Shown: positions 1 through 9,382 of the stretch, piece by piece
How the letters are laid out: each line of letters opens with the position of its first letter
Numbering within the stretch: the stretch's first letter is position 1
NCBI GenBank assembly: GCA_031431125.1
Contig: JANPCX010000071.1
Location: 1-64,000 of the forward strand
Length of the DNA: 64,000 nucleotides
From: JANPCX01 sp031431125
Lineage (GTDB): Bacteria > Pseudomonadota > Gammaproteobacteria > Burkholderiales > Burkholderiaceae_C
Direction of reading: 5' to 3'
Made by a program: the position numbers and the translations under genes
Notes under the pieces: generated by a model
Database searches by the model: none
Told to the model about the DNA's origin: nothing
The model's input: only the letters and a program-made list of their open reading frames with translations

Positions 1-116
1 CCTGGCAGGGGCCTTGAGGGCATAAAAAAACAGACAACAGAACACGCCAAAAATGAACCGCGTAAAGCGGACAATCTACTTGCTACAAAAGCGGACAGTT
101 CTATTTGCTCTCAACA
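1..116. mobile_element. Possible terminus of an IS21-type insertion sequence
   Basis: Two imperfect direct repeats sit side by side (about 64-86 and 88-110), each reading AAAGCGGACA followed by a T-rich TACTTGCT-like box. Read on the minus strand, the element would begin with TGTTGAGAGC at 116. Ends that start with TGT and carry several internal repeats are typical of IS21-family elements (family knowledge). No transposase is inside the window, so the rest would lie to the left. The assignment is an inference from the repeats alone. Confidence 0.35.
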
Positions 117-149
117 CCGTACCAAGAGTCAGCACCCACACCCGCACCA

Positions 150-187
150 CCCCCTTTCAAGATGAACGCTTGAGGGGGTTTTTCTTT
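150..187 (+). terminator. Rho-independent terminator before the tape measure gene
   Basis: CCCCC...TCAAG at 150-161 pairs with CTTGAGGGGG at 169-178 (two unpaired T), followed by TTTTTCTTTT. It lies only about 35 bases upstream of the tape measure start codon, so it would cut late transcription unless antiterminated. Confidence 0.7.
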
Positions 188-222
188 TCACGTGACGTTT
201 CAGCTCACGTGCCAATCTCCAC

Positions 223-3200
223 ATGTCCACCAACCGCATCTCCGTCCTGGTCTCCCTGGAAGGCCAAGACACCCAACTTCGTGGCGCACTCAATCGGGCC
301 GAGAAGGGCCTGGCGGACCTGTCGGCCTCAGCCAAGACCGCAGGCCAAAAAGCCTCCGAGGGCCTGGCTCAAGTCAAAGCTGGTGTGGGTGCCTTCCAGG
401 AACAATTCGGCCGCGCCAAGACGCAGTTGATCGGTTTTCTGGCCGTCTTCGAGTTCGCGGGCCAGGTGCGCCAGATCGTCCAGGTGGCCGACGCCTGGAA
501 CCTGATGCAGGCCCGGCTCAAACTCGCCACGGCGGGCACCCGCGAGTTCACAGCGGCCAAGGCCGAACTCTTCGCCATCGCCCAGCGCGTCGGTGTGCCG
601 ATCCAGGAGGTCACCACCCTCTACGGCAAGCTGCAGCAGGCCGTTCGGCAATTGGGCGGCGAGCAGCGCCTGGCCTTCGACCTGACTGAAGCGATCTCGC
701 AGGCGCTGCGGATTTCCGGTGCATCTGCCACGGAGGCGCAGTCCTCGCTGTTGCAGTTCGGCCAGGCCCTGTCCTCGGGCGTGTTGCGCGGGGAAGAATT
801 CAACTCGGTGGTAGAGAACTCGCCGCGCCTGGCCCAGGCGTTGGCCGATGGCTTGAACGTGCCGATTGGCCGCCTGCGCGTGATGGCGGAACAAGGCCAA
901 CTCACGGCGGATGTGGTGGTGCGGGCTTTGATGTCCCAGAAGGACAAGCTGGCCAGCGAATATGGCCAGTTGCCCGTCACCGTGGGCCAGGCATTTACTC
1001 GATTGCAGAACGCCTTCGGCCAGTGGATCAGCAAGGTGGACGAGTCCACCGGTTTCACGCAAAAGCTGGCCGGGGCCATGGACTTTCTGGCGCGCAACCT
1101 GGACACGGTGATGTCCTGGCTGAACGTGATCAAGAACGTTGGGCTTTCGGTATTGATTTACCGCTTCCTGCCAGCTTTCATCACCGCTTGGCAAACCGCA
1201 GGCGCAGCAGCGGTCACGGCGGCGCAGTTGACGTCTGCGGCCTGGGCCACGGCCAATATGTCGCTGACTGCGGCCATTGCCAGCGCGGGGGCGATGAAGG
1301 TGGCCTTTGCTGTTCTGGCCGCAGCCTACGCAGGCTGGGAGATTGGCGCCTGGTTGTCCGAGCGTTTCGAGATCGTGCGCAAGGCAGGCATCTTCATGGT
1401 GCAGGTCTTGATGACCGGCTTTGAGAACCTGCGTTTCCAATGGGAGCTGTTTTCCGCCCTGTTCACCAGCGACACCCTGGCTGCGGCCACCCAGCGCCAC
1501 CAGGAGCGCTTGGCCCAGATGCAATCGACATTTGCGGACATGTACAGAGATGCGGCGAATCAAGGCACCGCAGCTACCCAAGCCATGGACAGCGCCGCCT
1601 CCGCCGCAGAAGAAATCAACCGCCGCCTACAAGCCGTGCAGCAAGGCACCCAGGAAGCTGTGGGTCGCGGGGTAGAAGCCGTCCACGGCGCGCTGGAGAA
1701 GCTGAACGGCCGCATCTCGCAAATCGAATCCGCCGCCAGCAAGGCACAACAAGTGGTGTCTGATGCGATTGCCAAGATGGCGGCGAGCTACCAGGGCCTC
1801 ACCAGCTTGATTCAATCCGGCCTGGATGCGCAACTGGCAGCGATTCAGCGGAGTAGCGATGCGCAGAAAGCAGCGCTGGACTCCTCCAATGCAAGTCAGG
1901 CTCAATCGATTGCGAAGGGCATGGAGATACTGACCACCAGCCTGGCCCAACAAACCCAGCTTCGCCAACAGGCCACCACTCAGACCCTGGCCCTGATCGA
2001 GCAGGAGTCGCGATCCCGTCTGGACGCCGCCGCACGAGAAGGTGCCACCCAAGCCGAGCGCCGCGCCAACGTTCTGCGCGTAGAGAATGAAATCCTCGCT
2101 GCCAAAAAGGCCACGCTGCAAGAGGCGCTGTCTGCTTACATCAGCCACATCAACGCGCTGAACGCCGAGGCCAACCGACATTTGGCTGAAATCAAGCAGA
2201 TCGAGGAACAGAAGCGGCTCCTGCACCAAAGCACCTCGGACCGCATCCGCGAGTTACAGCGCTCGGCCATGACCGAGGTGCAGGCCTACCAGGACAAACA
2301 GACCCAGATCCAGGAATTGCAAACCAGGGCCCGGACTGCCTTGCAGCAAGGCGAGTTCGACAAAGCCAAAGAGTTCGCCAAACAAGCCTTTGAGCTGGCC
2401 AGCCAAACCGCACAGGCCGTCAAACAAGGCGACCAGGAAGTGGTCACCCAGAAACAAGCCGTGCAACGTGCGATTGAAGCGATTCGCACCAGTGAAGAGC
2501 TGACCATCAAAGCCCTGGATGGGGAGAAAGCCGCCCACAAAGCCGCAGCCGACGCCGCCATTGAAGCCCGAAGCGGAATCGAGGGGGCACTGCAAAAGAC
2601 CCAATCGCAAATCGAAGCCATCACCGCCCAGCTCAAGGACGGGCTCAAACTCAGCATCGATATCGACCAGGACCGACTGCAAAAGGGCCTGGTGGAGCTG
2701 GACAAGCTGATCACCGAACGGGAGCTGTTGTTGCCCATCAAGGCAGACCTGGAGGCGGCACAGAAGCAGCTTTCGGAATATGAGCAACTGCTCAAGGAAG
2801 GCAAAACCCTCCCCATCGATGCGGACACCAGCAAAGCCGAAGCAGCCCTGCAGCAAATCTCCAACTACGCCAAGGAGAACGCGCAAATCGAACTCAAGGT
2901 GGACAGTGACAAGGCTCTCACGGCGGTGCAGAACGTGCAGCGCTCAATCGCTACGCTCAATGAGCTGAAGACCCAGTCGCAGCACCTGGTGAACAACAAT
3001 GTGAATGAAGCCCGTGCGGCCATTCAAAGCCTCAACGGCCAGAACACCCAGAGCACGCACACGATTGTGGTGCGGCGCGTGGAGGCCAATGCATCGGGTG
3101 GGCTGGTGGGCGGTGGTGTGGAGGCGGTCAACACATCAACAGCAGTGGCGGCATTTGCGCAAGGCGGTGCAGTGGGTACGGGCGCAAACGCCTCTTTCCC

Positions 3201-4347
3201 TCGCATGGGTGGGGGCAAGGTGCCAGGGTCCGGGAACGAGGACACCGTGCCACGTACCTTGGAGGCAGGGGCCTTTGTTCTGCGCAAGGCGGCGGTGCGC
3301 AAATACGGGGATGGCTTCCTGTCGCGTTTGATGATGCCGGTGCAGCGGTTTGCTTCTGGTGGGTCAGTGAGTCTGTGGCGACCACCCAAGCCACCCGGAA
3401 AGGACGGCTCGCAGGGGCCGCAGCAGGCAGCAGCCTTCACCACCCCACCGCTGAACCGCAACGTGGCCGAGTTGCTCAAAATGATCGAGCTGGGGCTTCA
3501 GTCTCGCGGTGACTATGCACAGTACATCGCCTCCAAGTACGGCTCGGCCGTGAGCCTGGACTACGTGCGCAAGACGGTGCAACTCGGTGAGCAGGACGCT
3601 CTTAAGGACCGCCAGCGCCTGGACACCTTCAAGTACCGCAAGCAGCTCACCAGCAATGAACAGCAAAGCCTGGATGAGATGAAGCAGCGCTGGCGCACGG
3701 CCATGGCACAGACCCTATTGATGGGCAAGGATGCCGAGCGAGAACTCATCGACTACATGGAGGAAAACGCCGGAGAGTTCCTGGCGCGAGGTGGAAGTGC
3801 CGCAAGAATTTCCCGCAGCGACACTGTGCCTGCGATGCTCACGCCTGGCGAGTACGTGGTGCGCCGCGATGTAGTGAGCCGCCTGGGTGTCGGGCTGTTC
3901 GAGAATTTGAACAACCTCAGTGTGCCCAAGGACAGTTTGCGGCAGCGGCTCGGTGGGGCGAACAAAAGCCAGGACGGCCCATCAGTGACCGGCTTCGCAC
4001 GCGGAGGCCTGGTACGCGCAGGGCAAGCCGCCGCCCGCCTCGCGTCGAATGCAACGAGCGTTCTGGCACAACTGATTCCTGATACTGATCTGGCAGCAGC
4101 TGTGGCTCGGCAATTGGCGACGGCGGTTTCGGGTGCCTCGGTCGGTGCAAGCGCGCCGCAGATGGTGGTCGTTGCGGCTCAGAACGCAGCCGGGTCAGCT
4201 TCATCAAGCGGTCCTGCAACAGCAGCCAACCATCGAACCATTCGAGTGGAACTCAGCTCGGGCAGCCAGCAGGTGAACGCGCAAATCAATGCGCGGGATG
4301 AATCACGCCTTCTCGATTTGCTCAAGCAAGCGCGCTCGCGGACTTGA
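223..4347 (+). CDS. Phage tail tape measure protein
   Basis: A 1374-residue protein that would set tail length and be threaded through the tail tube. The N-terminal part (about 75-260) looks like the tape-measure N-terminal domain, with the run RGEEFNSVVENSPRLAQALA. Residues about 300-375 are hydrophobic, and about 430-900 is a long Ala/Gln-rich coiled-coil stretch. The C-terminal third is Gly-rich and carries the motif D-T-V-P-x2-L-x2-G-x-[FY]-V twice (near 1006 and 1200), common in siphovirus tape measures. The ATG at 223 follows a terminator, and the next gene begins 50 bases downstream. Length, domain order and the neighbouring tail genes make the call firm; the phage type is not fixed by this gene alone. 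Confidence 0.93.
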   Translation: MSTNRISVLVSLEGQDTQLRGALNRAEKGLADLSASAKTAGQKASEGLAQVKAGVGAFQEQFGRAKTQLIGFLAVFEFAGQVRQIVQVADAWNLMQARLKLATAGTREFTAAKAELFAIAQRVGVPIQEVTTLYGKLQQAVRQLGGEQRLAFDLTEAISQALRISGASATEAQSSLLQFGQALSSGVLRGEEFNSVVENSPRLAQALADGLNVPIGRLRVMAEQGQLTADVVVRALMSQKDKLASEYGQLPVTVGQAFTRLQNAFGQWISKVDESTGFTQKLAGAMDFLARNLDTVMSWLNVIKNVGLSVLIYRFLPAFITAWQTAGAAAVTAAQLTSAAWATANMSLTAAIASAGAMKVAFAVLAAAYAGWEIGAWLSERFEIVRKAGIFMVQVLMTGFENLRFQWELFSALFTSDTLAAATQRHQERLAQMQSTFADMYRDAANQGTAATQAMDSAASAAEEINRRLQAVQQGTQEAVGRGVEAVHGALEKLNGRISQIESAASKAQQVVSDAIAKMAASYQGLTSLIQSGLDAQLAAIQRSSDAQKAALDSSNASQAQSIAKGMEILTTSLAQQTQLRQQATTQTLALIEQESRSRLDAAAREGATQAERRANVLRVENEILAAKKATLQEALSAYISHINALNAEANRHLAEIKQIEEQKRLLHQSTSDRIRELQRSAMTEVQAYQDKQTQIQELQTRARTALQQGEFDKAKEFAKQAFELASQTAQAVKQGDQEVVTQKQAVQRAIEAIRTSEELTIKALDGEKAAHKAAADAAIEARSGIEGALQKTQSQIEAITAQLKDGLKLSIDIDQDRLQKGLVELDKLITERELLLPIKADLEAAQKQLSEYEQLLKEGKTLPIDADTSKAEAALQQISNYAKENAQIELKVDSDKALTAVQNVQRSIATLNELKTQSQHLVNNNVNEARAAIQSLNGQNTQSTHTIVVRRVEANASGGLVGGGVEAVNTSTAVAAFAQGGAVGTGANASFPRMGGGKVPGSGNEDTVPRTLEAGAFVLRKAAVRKYGDGFLSRLMMPVQRFASGGSVSLWRPPKPPGKDGSQGPQQAAAFTTPPLNRNVAELLKMIELGLQSRGDYAQYIASKYGSAVSLDYVRKTVQLGEQDALKDRQRLDTFKYRKQLTSNEQQSLDEMKQRWRTAMAQTLLMGKDAERELIDYMEENAGEFLARGGSAARISRSDTVPAMLTPGEYVVRRDVVSRLGVGLFENLNNLSVPKDSLRQRLGGANKSQDGPSVTGFARGGLVRAGQAAARLASNATSVLAQLIPDTDLAAAVARQLATAVSGASVGASAPQMVVVAAQNAAGSASSSGPATAANHRTIRVELSSGSQQVNAQINARDESRLLDLLKQARSRT

Positions 4348-4397
4348 ACGCGGTCGCAGTCACTTGACAACACGACTTTGCGCAATGACTTTGAACA

Positions 4398-4793
4398 ATG
4401 AACCTCAAGAACCTGGCCGATGGCAACGTGCTGCCCCTGCCCGACGATCTTCTGTGGGTAGACGAACACGCCTGGACGCCTGCCGTGACCAGCACGTCCT
4501 ATCTTCTGACCGGAGCCTTGCTGATCCAATCGGCCACCCGACAGGCCGGTCGGCCCATCACGCTAGTGGCCCCGTCCGACATGGCCTGGGTCACCCGGGC
4601 GGTCGTCAAGCAGTTGCATGAATGGGCCAGCAGCCCCGACAAAACTTTTGAACTGTTGCTCCGGGATGCTCGCCGCTTCACGGTGGCTTTCCGGCATGGG
4701 GATGGGGCGCTGGAGGCCGAGGCGTTGTTGGGGTTCTCGGCGCTCAAAGACCGCGAGTTCTACCGGGTCACGATTCGGCTGTTGGAGATGTAG
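4398..4793 (+). CDS. Phage tail-module protein, unknown function
   Basis: A 131-residue soluble protein with no signal peptide or membrane segment. It lies directly after the tape measure gene on the same strand, a place often held by small tail-tip or baseplate-initiator proteins. The sequence has a central mixed alpha/beta pattern (LLIQSATRQAGRPITLV) and ends in an FYRVTIRLLEM-type strand. I do not recognise a named family; the tail role is inferred from position only. Confidence 0.7.
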   Translation: MNLKNLADGNVLPLPDDLLWVDEHAWTPAVTSTSYLLTGALLIQSATRQAGRPITLVAPSDMAWVTRAVVKQLHEWASSPDKTFELLLRDARRFTVAFRHGDGALEAEALLGFSALKDREFYRVTIRLLEM

Positions 4794-5049
4794 CGGTGCA
4801 TCAAGCTGACTTGCGCGGCCAGCGACCTTTGCGCAGGTCAGGGTCGCCCCCCATTCGAGTGCCAGCAGCAAGCCCTTACAGGTCACCCAGGCAATTTTCA
4901 ACAGACCTCGACCCTAGAATCGCTCGCACAAATTTCACATGCAATTGAAAGATGTTGACGATTTGTCTCGCGCCATTAACTGGGACCAGTACGCACAACG
5001 CTGAATTGCTGTGAGAGCTCATTTCGCAGTCACCTACTGGAGGAAACAC

Positions 5050-5535
5050 ATGGATCAAGATAACAGCGCAACCGTTCGATCAGAAATATCAAGCCTGGGC
5101 GGAAAATCATGGACAGCGTACGTACGTGTCGTACTTTTTAGCATCGTCCTGCTTCTCATCGTAACGCCGGTGGCATGGTCTGCTTCTGTCACTGCAGGGG
5201 CCTTGGCCTTGATCGCTTCACTTGCGTTTGTGGTCTACCAATTTCTGCTTCTGAAAAGTTTCCACCTGTACTTTGATGATGTCGGCGTTTGGGTGTACTC
5301 CGGCATTCTTCCCTGGAAAAAAGGAGTTGCTGGTGTGAAATGGCGCGACCTCGATGAAGCTGTGTATTTTCAGTCTATGGGGAGCTGGCTCTTTAAGTCG
5401 TACTCCATTCGCATTGGCCATCGCTTCACAAAATCGAGCGAAATTCTTCTTAGCCACTGGGCACGCGGCCACGAAGCCGTAATGGCAATCAACGGGCAGC
5501 ACGAAGGACTAGTCAGGGCGAGGGCGTTAAGTTGA
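5050..5535 (+). CDS. Inserted membrane protein with PH-like domain (possible phage cargo gene)
   Basis: A 161-residue protein. The chosen ATG has a GGAGGA Shine-Dalgarno 7 bases upstream; the frame stays open to 5011. Two hydrophobic segments (about 25-45 and 48-68) form a hairpin, followed by a soluble part with alternating strands (FHLYFDDVGVWVYSGILPWKKG, WRDLDEAVYF) that resembles the bacterial PH-like domain of small membrane proteins. It interrupts the tail genes, has long untranslated flanks on both sides (4794-5049 and 5536-5678), and is followed by a terminator. That is the layout of a moron, a gene expressed from the lysogen; this role is inferred. Confidence 0.6.
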   Translation: MDQDNSATVRSEISSLGGKSWTAYVRVVLFSIVLLLIVTPVAWSASVTAGALALIASLAFVVYQFLLLKSFHLYFDDVGVWVYSGILPWKKGVAGVKWRDLDEAVYFQSMGSWLFKSYSIRIGHRFTKSSEILLSHWARGHEAVMAINGQHEGLVRARALS

Positions 5536-5637
5536 GCAGCTCGGCGTCAACCCTCAAGACTTTGCACCTGGTGAATTTGGTGCTCCCAGGTTTACGACGT
5601 TTGACGACCTGAACCCATACCCGACTTCTCTCTGTCC

Positions 5638-5662
5638 AAGCCCCGCCCATGCGGGGCTTTTT
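5638..5662 (+). terminator. Rho-independent terminator before the 5679 gene
   Basis: AAGCCCCGC and GCGGGGCTT pair around a CCAT loop, followed by TTTTT. The hairpin contains an upstream in-frame ATG (5649), which is why the start of the next gene is placed at 5679 instead. Confidence 0.8.
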
Positions 5663-5678
5663 ACTTCCTGTTCTCACC

Positions 5679-7748
5679 ATGCCCATACTCTCCGGCGACA
5701 TCAAGCTGATCGCCAGCCGCGTCATGGCCGATGTGCCCGAGGGCGGTGGTGGCCCCACCGCCCACATCATCCCGGACGGTGTCAGCAATGCCATCTTCCC
5801 CGACATCTCGGAGGTGGACCGCGCCAATGGCCGCGTGCGGATGCGCAAGGTGTTTGCCCACGTTCAAACCAGCGACGTGGATCAATACCTGGGTGCCAAC
5901 ATCATCGTGGCCAAGCCGCCCCAAGACCCCCGGGTCAACATCACCCTCTTCAGCACCCGCAGCACCTTCGACGAACGCACCCAGGCGATTTCTCGGGTGG
6001 AGTCCTACCTGGCGGCAGGCTCCGAGTGGCAGGGTTTCATGCTGGAGAACCATATCGCTGGGCAGAAGTCCTTGGCCATCTTCCAGCGACCGAATGCTTT
6101 GACACCCCCCGCTGGCAAAACCCTGCTGCTCATCAAGAACGAAGGCGAGGTGGGCGAAGTGATCCAGTACGTCCGGGTGATTCGTGTGAGCACCTTCATC
6201 GGCATGTTCAACGATGGGGGTGAGGACTTTCCGGCCATGATCGCCACTTGCGAGTTGGCCAATGCGCTGGAGTTTGACTTTCCCGGCACACCGCCCAATC
6301 GGCGGTTTCAGCGCTCAGGATCAGCAACACGCATCCGGGACACGCTGGTAGCCGACGCCGCCCGGTACTTCAGCGTGACACCGCTTGTTTCCCAGGCCAA
6401 TCTGGGCGCTCTGAGCGCCGATGTAGAAAGTGTTTACACCCAGCTGGTGCCATCCGCACAAACCGAGACAGCCATTCTGGATGCCACGCCCGCAAACGAG
6501 GTATTGGGCTTGCAACCCAGCTCGGCGAACAACCTCACGGTCACCACCTCGGTCAATTTCTCGCCGACGTCGTCCATCTATGTGGGCGGTGGCATCGCAC
6601 CCAATACGCTGAGCGTGGCGGTCGGCTCGCTCACCATGGTAGATGCCAACGGGCGATTGTTGGTTGGCGGCACCGAAGTCGGCGCGGTGGACTATGGGCA
6701 AGGAGTCTTAAGCATCGCTCCCGGAGGTGCGGACTACAGCGGCACCAAGACCATAGTGTTCCGACCCGCCGCAGGCCAGCGTGTGGTGACCGAGAGCGCG
6801 TCAATACGGGTCACTGCCGAGAGCCGCTCCCAAGTCGTCACGCTCACGCTGCTGCCCATCCCCGCACCGGGCACCCTCACGGTGGACTACCTCGCCCTTG
6901 GCCGCTGGTACACACTGCGCGACCAGGGCAGCGGCACGCTCAAGGGGACGGACAGCAGCTTTGGTGCAGGCACCTTGTCCTTCACCACGGGCGGCGTGGC
7001 GGTCACCCTGGGGGCTTTGCCCGATGTGGGCAGCGAGATCATCTACACCTGGGGCTCACCGGCTTCGGCCTACCCTGTGCCGGTGGCTGCGGCCACCAAG
7101 GTGGGTTTTGCACTGGGCTTGGGCGGTGAGTGCGCGCCGGGCTCGTTGAGCCTGACCTGGACGGACACCGCTCCACGCACCGTGGGTGACAACGGCGTGG
7201 GGCTGCTTACGGGCGATGCGACGGGCACGATTGACTACGTGAGCGGCGACATCTATCTGGAGCCGAACGCCGTGGTGCCCAGCATCGGTGTCGCGTGGAC
7301 GGCCCACTTTGACAACGCCATCACGCCCACCTCACCCGTCACCTCGCTGACGATGGTCGATGTGGGCCCGCAGTGGGAGGCCGACATGGGTGGCTCGGTC
7401 AAGCCCGGCACCTTCAGCGCCACGCTGCCGCTCTCGGTTCCGCAAACCGAGAGCAGTGTTTCTACGCCGCTCTATGTGAACGGCACCGTGACGGTGACCA
7501 CCACATTCCCGCAGCAGGACACCGCTCGCAAGATCAAAGACAACGGCACGGGCGGCATCACCCTCGTGTACTCCGGCACCACCTCGGACACCGGCACCCC
7601 CATTGGCACGATCAATTACAGCACCGGCATCGTCCGTGTGAGCAAGGCGCTGCTGGGAATTCCGCACGACTATCCCGTAGGTTGGGTCAAGACCACAGCG
7701 GCGACCACTTGGCTGCAAATCCGAGCCGTGGGAGCCGCGACGGCTTGA
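5679..7748 (+). CDS. Large phage tail/baseplate structural protein
   Basis: A 689-residue protein beginning MPILSGDIKL. The frame has an earlier ATG at 5649, but that lies inside a terminator hairpin. After an N-terminal domain (1-210) it consists mainly of beta-rich repeated units with phrases such as TVTTSVNFSP, TLSFTTGGVAVTLG and SVSTPLYVNGTVTVTTTFP. These look like stacked Ig-like or fibre-type domains, and short GTIDY / GTINY boxes recur. No membrane segment is seen. Its place between tape measure and hub genes supports a tail-tip or baseplate role; I do not recognise a named family. Confidence 0.75.
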   Translation: MPILSGDIKLIASRVMADVPEGGGGPTAHIIPDGVSNAIFPDISEVDRANGRVRMRKVFAHVQTSDVDQYLGANIIVAKPPQDPRVNITLFSTRSTFDERTQAISRVESYLAAGSEWQGFMLENHIAGQKSLAIFQRPNALTPPAGKTLLLIKNEGEVGEVIQYVRVIRVSTFIGMFNDGGEDFPAMIATCELANALEFDFPGTPPNRRFQRSGSATRIRDTLVADAARYFSVTPLVSQANLGALSADVESVYTQLVPSAQTETAILDATPANEVLGLQPSSANNLTVTTSVNFSPTSSIYVGGGIAPNTLSVAVGSLTMVDANGRLLVGGTEVGAVDYGQGVLSIAPGGADYSGTKTIVFRPAAGQRVVTESASIRVTAESRSQVVTLTLLPIPAPGTLTVDYLALGRWYTLRDQGSGTLKGTDSSFGAGTLSFTTGGVAVTLGALPDVGSEIIYTWGSPASAYPVPVAAATKVGFALGLGGECAPGSLSLTWTDTAPRTVGDNGVGLLTGDATGTIDYVSGDIYLEPNAVVPSIGVAWTAHFDNAITPTSPVTSLTMVDVGPQWEADMGGSVKPGTFSATLPLSVPQTESSVSTPLYVNGTVTVTTTFPQQDTARKIKDNGTGGITLVYSGTTSDTGTPIGTINYSTGIVRVSKALLGIPHDYPVGWVKTTAATTWLQIRAVGAATA

Positions 7749-7783
7749 GGTGGGGGTGAGTCTGCAAAAAGGATAAAACAAAT

Positions 7784-9313
7784 ATGGCAACGGTCAACGC
7801 CAATGCAGGGGGATCACTCTCTGCCATCAAATACGCTGCTGGTGGAGCAGGTTCAAGCGCCACGCCTGTCAGCGGCACCTTTGGTGACGCCAAAGTGCGG
7901 CTTAAAAAGGTGGGTGGCGGCCAATTGGTTGCGGGATCGGTGCGCTTCACGTTTGCGGGCAACGCTTACCTGGAGCGGCTGGGCCGCTTGCTCACCAACC
8001 TCAACACCGCTACAGGTTCTGCGGCTGATGTGGGTTCGGCTAACTACGCCACGGGCGATTTGACGATCACACAGCGTTCAAACAACGCACCTCAAGGCGT
8101 CGTGGTGCAAAGCGGACTGGTGCAAACCACCAGCTCACAGGTATCGAGCATCACGTTCCGAACACCGGCTGCGCCCTTGCGACCTGGCACCTTGAGCATT
8201 GCGGGAACAAAGACCCACGGAGCCGCGTTCAGCGACACCTTCGGTACCAACGGCTACCTTGTCTCGACTCATGCCGTGGGGGTGTGTGATTTTCAGACGG
8301 GGGTGGCTCGCATTTGGTTCCGTAAGAGCGCGGGGAGCAGCCAAGAAGCCCTGGACTTGTCCAGCTACAACATTCCCGGCATCAGCACGATTTACTTTGA
8401 CCCGGTCTATGCAGAGACCTTGCGGTTCAACGCAACGGCTTACAGCTACCTGCCGCTGGATGCGAGCTTGCTGGGGGTTAATCCGGTTCGCCTGCCCTCG
8501 GACGGAAGGGTGCCCACCCTGCGCCCCGGTGATCTCGCCGTGGTGGGGCACACCAAATCCAGCGAAGTGACCGTGAGTCAGGGCCAGGTTTTTAATGCAG
8601 GCCGGGTGCGGTTGTCCCGGGTTCGCATTCTCGACAGCGCTGGCGTGGCCATCCACACCGGCTACGCAGTAGACCTGGAAGCAGGAACTGTCACCTTCAC
8701 CGATGTGTCCAGCTACAGCCAGCCCATCACGATTGAAGATCGGATTGAAGATCTGGTGCAACTCAGCGATGTGCAGATCAACGGCCGCATCAATTTCAAC
8801 CGGCAGTTGACCCACACCTACCCAGTGCCGGGCTCTTATGTAAGTGGGGCGTTGGTGGCAGGCGATTTGTTCGCCCGTACCAGTTTGGTATTTGACCAGG
8901 GAACGTGGAACGGAGCCTGGGTGGACGCCCTGGACGGCAACCCGGCCACGGGCACCTACAACACCACGCTGGCACCGATTGAGGTCAGCAACATTGGCGC
9001 GATCACCGAGCGATGGGTGATTCGCTTCACCAATACGAACACCTTTGAGGTGATTGGCGAGAACGTGGGCGTGATCGCCACGGGCAACACGTCTACTGAC
9101 CTGGCGCCGCTGAATCCATCGGTCGGACATCCGTACCTGACGCTTCGGGCCGTGGGGTGGGGGTCGGGCTGGAGCGTGGGGAACATTCTGCGCGTCAACA
9201 CTGTGGGGGCCATGTTTCCGCTGCAGATCGTGGAGACGATCCAGGCGGGGCCTGAGACCGGTAGCAATCACGACTTCACGCTGTTGATTCGCGGTGATGT
9301 GGATACGCCATGA
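7784..9313 (+). CDS. Phage tail-module structural protein
   Basis: A 509-residue beta-rich protein, 35 bases after the preceding structural gene. It repeats two kinds of phrase also found in its neighbour: short boxes such as ATGDLTITQ and VDLEAGTVTFTD, and jelly-roll-like strands. This suggests that it and the 5679 product share a domain type and assemble together. The last 120 residues (ERWVIRFTNTNTFEVIGENVGVI) look like a separate domain. No enzyme motif is visible. The tail role is inferred from operon position. Confidence 0.7.
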   Translation: MATVNANAGGSLSAIKYAAGGAGSSATPVSGTFGDAKVRLKKVGGGQLVAGSVRFTFAGNAYLERLGRLLTNLNTATGSAADVGSANYATGDLTITQRSNNAPQGVVVQSGLVQTTSSQVSSITFRTPAAPLRPGTLSIAGTKTHGAAFSDTFGTNGYLVSTHAVGVCDFQTGVARIWFRKSAGSSQEALDLSSYNIPGISTIYFDPVYAETLRFNATAYSYLPLDASLLGVNPVRLPSDGRVPTLRPGDLAVVGHTKSSEVTVSQGQVFNAGRVRLSRVRILDSAGVAIHTGYAVDLEAGTVTFTDVSSYSQPITIEDRIEDLVQLSDVQINGRINFNRQLTHTYPVPGSYVSGALVAGDLFARTSLVFDQGTWNGAWVDALDGNPATGTYNTTLAPIEVSNIGAITERWVIRFTNTNTFEVIGENVGVIATGNTSTDLAPLNPSVGHPYLTLRAVGWGSGWSVGNILRVNTVGAMFPLQIVETIQAGPETGSNHDFTLLIRGDVDTP

Positions 9314-9382
9314 AGACCGAACCCTTTGATTTGCCCCATGTCCGTCTTAGCCATGTCCATTTGAACTGTGCCCACCATCAGC

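Noticed and set aside
4944..4977. Promoter for the inserted membrane-protein gene (TTGACG near 4955)
   Set aside because: The matching -10 is poor, so it is not listed as a feature.
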